From contig CAYSAQ010000009.1 of NCBI GenBank assembly GCA_964429235.1, positions 1-64,000 on the forward strand: 64,000 nucleotides of DNA, written 5' to 3'. Both the position numbers and the translations under genes were made by a program. Each line of letters opens with the position of its first letter. The first letter of the stretch is position 1. This document shows, piece after piece, positions 59,857 through 64,000 of this stretch. The stretch comes from CAYSAQ01 sp964429235. GTDB taxonomy: Bacteria > Margulisbacteria > Riflemargulisbacteria > GWF2-35-9 > DYQY01. The notes under the pieces are model-generated. The model was not told the DNA's origin, did no database searches, and was given only the letters and a program-made list of their open reading frames with translations.

Positions 59857-61785
59857 ATGATGATAATCATTTATATTACAGTAATATTTGCAGTAATAGC
59901 AGGAGTGTATTGCCCTCCTTGGTTCCCTTTATTCGTTTTAACTGTTTCAGTTCTATACACTTTTATGAAGAAAAAAGTTTTAAGAAATCTTCTTTCGTTA
60001 ACAATAATATTTTTGATATTTTTTATTTATACAAACAATATAGTTAGAGATGCTAGAAGTGATTATCAATTAATCAAGCAAATGAATGGGGCTTCTGTAA
60101 AAGTAGAGGGTGTTATAAAGAAAGTTTATAACTATGGATTTATTTTAAAAATAAGAGAGGATCCACAGTTGGCATCAAAGAAGCTGATTGTATATAAAAA
60201 GGCACATGGCTTTATTGTCGGAGATACTATTCTAGTAACTGGAAAGCTTCAGGTGCAGGAAGATGATGACAACCTTAGTTTGATAACTAGGCCAGTAGCG
60301 AAATTACTGCCTCGGCAACTTATTCGTATCAATAAAAGTAAATTAACAGTTATATTTAAATTGAAAAGATTAATGATAAAGAATCTGAATATTCATTTGC
60401 CAGAGTATTATGCAAATTTTCTGACAGGTTTATTAATAGGTGTTAATGGAATAGAGCTTGATAAAGATTTGCAGAATGTATTTCTAAATCTGGGACTATT
60501 ACACATGCTTGTTGTCTCTGGCGCACAGGTTGCATTACTAACAAGTATTCTAATAAAGATTTTAGCAGTATTTGATCTGCCCAAAAGCATCAGCTTTATT
60601 TTTATATTGCTATTTAACAGTATGTTCCTTTTGTTTGTGGGCGGAGATATTTCAGTTCTTAGGGCAGTAATCATGATGCAGATTACTGTGTTTCTGAATT
60701 ATAGCAATCGACAAAAGACTTCTCTTCAAGTTTTGTCCTTAACGGGGATTATTATGCTTTGTTTCTCCCCTGGCATGTTGTTTTCTCTTAGCTATATCCT
60801 ATCTTTTTGCGCAACATTTGCAGTTGTAGAGATTTCGCCACGTATACAAACAATGCTAGAGGATAATCCGTATATACCGAATATTCTTAAAGAACCATTA
60901 GCCATTTCATTGGGACCAATTCTTGCTACTTCGCCAGTGATATTTCTAGTGAATCATCGTTTTGATGTATTATCTTTATTTGCGAACATTTTGTTGGGTC
61001 CATTGGTTGAAGTAATAGTTATTGTGGGTTTTCTCGGATTACTTCTTAGCTTGGTAATTCCCATAGTTGCGTGGTCGCTTTTGCAATTTGTCTTTGGGCT
61101 AATGGTGATAGTGAAGATCATTGCTGACGCCATGTTCTCATTCTCAATGCGTAGTCTATATTTCAGGCATGCATTTATGTTCAATGTAGTTATTTATTAT
61201 CTATTCTTTATCTGTTGGATTTATAATCGTAAATTATTCAGGCAATATCATATTATATGGGCAACTATACTTGTAGCGGGTTTGCTTTCTAATATTTGGT
61301 TCATATCAAGACAACCTATTCATGAATTATACCTTATTAATAATAAGAGTTGGTTTTCTTCAATATACGTTAATAGGAATAGAGTGTTAATGGTGGTGTC
61401 AGAAAGAAATCCAGAGGCAGAAGCGTATCTGCTGAAGCATACATATCTATATAAGCCAGATATTATAATAAGTTTGGATGATGATTCTTCTATAGGTAAA
61501 TTTATATTATGGGGAGACGTGGAGTTAAATAGAGATAGCCATCAATTATATATAAAGGATAAATTGCTAACTTTTAGACTAGTAGAAAGTTTCTCTAAAG
61601 AAAATTATAATAGTGATGTATTGTTCCTTCCTAAAGTAAAAAGAGTTAACAGAACTTTGTTGGCTAGTAACGCTACTATTATTGTTGCTCCAGTAGGGCA
61701 GTCTGAAGGGCATATTATTTCCAACAAGAAAAATATTGTAAAGGTCTATATGAAAGGTGATTCTATAATGTTAGAAGCTATCTAA
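59857..61785 (+). CDS. comEC: ComEC/Rec2-type DNA-uptake channel
   Basis: 642 residues. Two N-terminal membrane helices, an OB-fold DUF4131 domain (VKVEGVIKKVYNYGFILKIR, VGDTILVTGKL), then the Competence domain (FLTGLLIGVNGIEL, LGLLHMLVVSGAQVALL, FVGGDISVLRAVIM) with many membrane segments. ComEC carries single-stranded DNA across the inner membrane during transformation. The last 170 residues lack the HxHxDH motif of the metallo-beta-lactamase nuclease found in longer ComEC, so this form has no recognisable nuclease. Leaderless promoter. Confidence 0.9.
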   Translation: MMIIIYITVIFAVIAGVYCPPWFPLFVLTVSVLYTFMKKKVLRNLLSLTIIFLIFFIYTNNIVRDARSDYQLIKQMNGASVKVEGVIKKVYNYGFILKIREDPQLASKKLIVYKKAHGFIVGDTILVTGKLQVQEDDDNLSLITRPVAKLLPRQLIRINKSKLTVIFKLKRLMIKNLNIHLPEYYANFLTGLLIGVNGIELDKDLQNVFLNLGLLHMLVVSGAQVALLTSILIKILAVFDLPKSISFIFILLFNSMFLLFVGGDISVLRAVIMMQITVFLNYSNRQKTSLQVLSLTGIIMLCFSPGMLFSLSYILSFCATFAVVEISPRIQTMLEDNPYIPNILKEPLAISLGPILATSPVIFLVNHRFDVLSLFANILLGPLVEVIVIVGFLGLLLSLVIPIVAWSLLQFVFGLMVIVKIIADAMFSFSMRSLYFRHAFMFNVVIYYLFFICWIYNRKLFRQYHIIWATILVAGLLSNIWFISRQPIHELYLINNKSWFSSIYVNRNRVLMVVSERNPEAEAYLLKHTYLYKPDIIISLDDDSSIGKFILWGDVELNRDSHQLYIKDKLLTFRLVESFSKENYNSDVLFLPKVKRVNRTLLASNATIIVAPVGQSEGHIISNKKNIVKVYMKGDSIMLEAI

Positions 61786-61803
61786 GCGCCTTTTCATCTA
61801 TAC

Positions 61804-61832
61804 TTGCAGTATGGTGTCTTACGTATTATAAT
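61804..61832 (+). promoter_or_regulatory. Promoter of the nusA-infB unit
   Basis: TTGCAG (61804-61809), 17 bp, TATAAT (61827-61832). Start of transcription expected near 61839, only about eight bases before a terminator hairpin. Confidence 0.75.
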
Positions 61833-61846
61833 AATTTGGCTAAGAG

Positions 61847-61869
61847 AAGTGGGCTGTCCCACTTTTTTT
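61847..61869 (+). terminator. Intrinsic terminator between the nusA promoter and nusA
   Basis: AAGTGGG-CTGT-CCCACTT with the T-run beginning inside the stem (seven T). It can end comEC transcripts and would also end a leader RNA of about 30 bases from the nusA promoter. Confidence 0.85.
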
Positions 61870-61918
61870 GTTTTTATATAAAGATAATGTTAGATATAAA
61901 TTAACAAGGAGTTGGAAG

Positions 61919-63226
61919 ATGATCAATATACCGGGTTTGCAGGAAGTAGTAAACCAGATCCAAGCAGAAAGAGGCATTCCTAAGGAAGACGTTATGCTAG
62001 CAATAGAAGACGCATTAGTAATGGCTGCAAAGAGATACCATGGTACAGATGAGAATTTAAAAGCTGTATTAGATGAAAAAGAAGGTGTAGGCAGAATTTA
62101 CGCTACAAAAGAAGTAGTAAAGACTGTTGAAGACCCTATGTTTGAAATATCTCATAAAGAAGCTAAGGCATATGATCCTAAAGTTAAAGTCGGCGCTGAA
62201 ATAGATGTTGAGTTTAACCCTCCTGAATTTGGAAGAATTGCTGCTCAAAAAGCGAAGCAAGTTATTATGCAACGTATTGTTGAGAGTGAGAAGAATTCTA
62301 TATTTGAAGAATATAAAGATAGAATTGGCAATTTGATTATAGGTGTTATTCAGAGAAAAGAAGGCAAGAATTATCTTATTAATCTTGGAAGAACTGAAGC
62401 TGTTCTAGATCTTAGAAACCAGATACCTGGTGAAGAGTATCGTATTAAAGACAGAATCAAACTATTCTTCGTTGAAATCGTAAAAACTAATAGAGGTCCT
62501 GAAGTTATTGTTTCTAGATCACATGAAGGCCTTGTTAAGAAGATGTTCGAACTAGAAGTTCCAGAGATTCAACAAGGAATTATCGAAATCATGTCTATCG
62601 CTAGAAGAGCTGGCTATAGAACAAAAATAGCTGTTAAATCTAATGATGAGCAAGTTGGCGCAGTTGGAACTTGTGTAGGTAGAATGGGTGCTAGAATCCA
62701 AAATATATTAAAAGAGATTAATGGTGAGAAGATAGATATTATTGAATGGAAAGATAATCCACAAGAATTTATTTCTAATTCATTGAAACCTGCGGTTGTA
62801 ACAAGGGTAGAAATTGTTAATGAAGAAGAGCGTAAGGCAAAAGCATTAGTTGAAGATGATCAGCTTTCTTTAGCAATCGGCAAGAGCGGACTTAACGTAA
62901 GATTAGCATCACGTTTAGTAGGCTGGAGTATCGATGTTGTTAAAGCAAGTGAAGTTGAATCAAACTTACTTGAAAAATTAATGGCAGAAAAAAATGCGGG
63001 AGCTGCTGCGGCAGAAAAAGTTGCAGAAGATCCAGTTGCAGAAGATGTTACTTCTGAAGAACAAGAAGAAGAAGCACAAAAGATTAAGGTTAATGAAGCT
63101 GCTGCAAGTTTAGGACTGGGAGAAAAAGATTTTATGGCTAAGCTTGAAGAGATTGGGCATAAAGTGAAAAGTGCTTCTAGTAATATTGATTTAGATGTTT
63201 TTGATAAGGTAAAAGAGAGCTTATAG
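61919..63226 (+). CDS. nusA: Transcription factor NusA with extra C-terminal IF2-N-like domain
   Basis: 435 residues from ATG 61919, which follows AAGGAG; an in-frame ATG at 61868 lies in the terminator and is rejected. N-terminal RNA-polymerase-binding domain (EDVMLAIEDALVMAAKRYHG), S1 domain (GNLIIGVIQRKEGKNYLINL), KH1 (VGRMGARIQNIL) and KH2 (LAIGKSGLNVRLASRLVGW). After an acidic linker the last 47 residues (KVNEAAASLGLGEKDFMAKL onward) resemble the N-terminal domain of IF-2. NusA modulates pausing, termination and antitermination. Confidence 0.96.
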   Translation: MINIPGLQEVVNQIQAERGIPKEDVMLAIEDALVMAAKRYHGTDENLKAVLDEKEGVGRIYATKEVVKTVEDPMFEISHKEAKAYDPKVKVGAEIDVEFNPPEFGRIAAQKAKQVIMQRIVESEKNSIFEEYKDRIGNLIIGVIQRKEGKNYLINLGRTEAVLDLRNQIPGEEYRIKDRIKLFFVEIVKTNRGPEVIVSRSHEGLVKKMFELEVPEIQQGIIEIMSIARRAGYRTKIAVKSNDEQVGAVGTCVGRMGARIQNILKEINGEKIDIIEWKDNPQEFISNSLKPAVVTRVEIVNEEERKAKALVEDDQLSLAIGKSGLNVRLASRLVGWSIDVVKASEVESNLLEKLMAEKNAGAAAAEKVAEDPVAEDVTSEEQEEEAQKIKVNEAAASLGLGEKDFMAKLEEIGHKVKSASSNIDLDVFDKVKESL

Positions 63227-63245
63227 CTTTTAAGGAGATTATATT

Positions 63246-64000
63246 TTGAGAGTACATGAGGTAGCAAAAGAACTAGAACTTACTAATAAGGCGTTAATTA
63301 ATGTCTTATCTAAAATAGATATAGAAGTGAAGAGTCATGCCTCAGCTTTGAGTGATGATGATTTTGCAAAGGTAAAAAAATACCTTGCAGAACTTGAGAA
63401 TCCAACGAAAGAAGAATCTGCAGTAGAAGTTAAAGTATCTGCAGAAGATTCAGAAGTTGAAGAAGCTCCAAAGAAGAAAAGCAAGAAAAAACAGGATGAA
63501 GAAGAGCCTGAAGAAGAGATTAGAATAATTGAACTTAAAGGCAATAGCCTTACTGTTAAAGATTTTTGTGATTTGATTGAAACTCCACTTACTAGTGTTA
63601 TGACATTAATGATTCAAAAGGGAATGATGTTAAATCTAAACCAGAACATTGAATTTGAGTTAGCTGCAGATATTGCACTTGAATATAATATTATGCTTGA
63701 GCGTAAAGAGACTAACTTAGCTGAAAAACAGCAGAAACGTGTTGAAGATGTATATATGTCTGAGATCGAAGAAGATGTGCGATTTTTAAAAGAAAGACCT
63801 CCAGTTGTTACGGTAATGGGACATGTTGACCATGGTAAAACTAAATTATTAGATGCTATTAGAAACACAAATGTTGCTGATGGTGAATCTGGTGGAATTA
63901 CTCAGCATATAGGTGCTTATCAAGTAGATATTAATGGAAAAAGAATAACATTTATTGATACTCCTGGTCACGAAGCTTTTACTGAAATAAGAGCTAGAGG
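63246..64000 (+). CDS. infB: Translation initiation factor IF-2 (3' end outside window)
   Basis: The frame starts at TTG 63246, about nine bases after AAGGAG and 19 bases after nusA. Residues 1-50 are an IF2-N domain (VHEVAKELELTNKALINVLS). After a short charged linker a second IF2-N domain follows (LTVKDFCDLIETPLTSVMTL). The GTPase domain begins with RPPVVTVMGHVDHGKTKLLD and DTPGHEAFTEIRARG. IF-2 brings initiator tRNA to the ribosome. The linker is much shorter than in Escherichia coli. The gene runs past the window end. Confidence 0.96.
   Translation, partial: MRVHEVAKELELTNKALINVLSKIDIEVKSHASALSDDDFAKVKKYLAELENPTKEESAVEVKVSAEDSEVEEAPKKKSKKKQDEEEPEEEIRIIELKGNSLTVKDFCDLIETPLTSVMTLMIQKGMMLNLNQNIEFELAADIALEYNIMLERKETNLAEKQQKRVEDVYMSEIEEDVRFLKERPPVVTVMGHVDHGKTKLLDAIRNTNVADGESGGITQHIGAYQVDINGKRITFIDTPGHEAFTEIRAR

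Noticed and set aside
61868..61918. Upstream in-frame start for nusA
   Set aside because: It would begin in the T-run of the terminator, has no Shine-Dalgarno and adds residues not found in NusA.

Overview
The window is a low-GC, gene-dense chromosomal segment of an uncultured-type bacterium; I cannot name the lineage. It looks diderm (OmpA-like outer-membrane protein, no Gram-positive wall genes), flagellated and anaerobic with hydrogen metabolism ([FeFe]-hydrogenase maturases HydE, HydF and HydG, plus RnfA and RnfB). A run of 100 N flanked by an identical 55-bp sequence shows that this is an assembled scaffold. A candidate phylum related to Margulisbacteria would fit, but that is only a guess.

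Layout. 1-6.6 kb: flagellar hook cluster (fliK, flgD, a small flagellar-operon protein, flgE) and a divergent membrane protein with an MgtE-like C-terminus. 7.2-11.2 kb: two paralogues of the PTS phosphocarrier HPr, the second fused to an enzyme I-like half, each behind a nearly identical 54-bp upstream element. 11.2-14.7 kb: rsh, rnfA, rnfB. 14.7-17.8 kb: a fusion of endonuclease Q to a UvrD-type helicase that ends in a beta-clamp-binding motif. 17.8-22.1 kb: an accessory patch bounded by palindromic repeats, with a small membrane protein, an OLD-like ATPase/TOPRIM protein, a structured 0.4-kb non-coding stretch and a DUF1016N-nuclease fusion. 22.1-26.7 kb: six tightly coupled genes, hydG-hydF-hydE followed by a split lycopene cyclase and a half-length TauE-type permease. 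26.8-40.1 kb: unknown proteins, antiporter, esterase, rhodanese, htpG, ompA-like, tRNA-Leu, a 51-residue Cys-rich peptide with an ArsP-type permease, cca, a GH13 enzyme and YcaO. 40.3-53.5 kb: a three-gene unit headed by a 3,523-residue protein. 53.5-64 kb: leuD, leuC, a Bax-inhibitor-1 protein, cmoA with a radical SAM enzyme and a methyltransferase, comEC, nusA and infB (cut by the window end).

Three signals run through the window. First, at least ten genes, mostly first in their transcription unit, have a TATAAT-like box ending 5-9 bases before the start codon and no Shine-Dalgarno sequence, so they are probably translated from leaderless or nearly leaderless mRNA. Genes inside operons and some highly expressed genes have good Shine-Dalgarno sites. 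Second, small GC-rich palindromic repeats of four related types sit directly behind stop codons and in several cases supply the stop codon itself. Third, many genes overlap by 1-4 bases, which suggests translational coupling.

The strongest candidate for an undescribed system is the three-gene unit at 40282-53497. Its giant protein combines a transglutaminase-like Cys/His/Asp domain, five repeated helical modules (four followed by a hydrophobic segment) and a three-fold helical C-terminal repeat. It is translationally coupled to two helical partner proteins that I do not recognise. Other notable finds are the clamp-binding EndoQ-helicase fusion, the HPr pair with a His-to-Cys change, a promoter-terminator pair in front of nusA, and an IF-2-like domain at the end of NusA.
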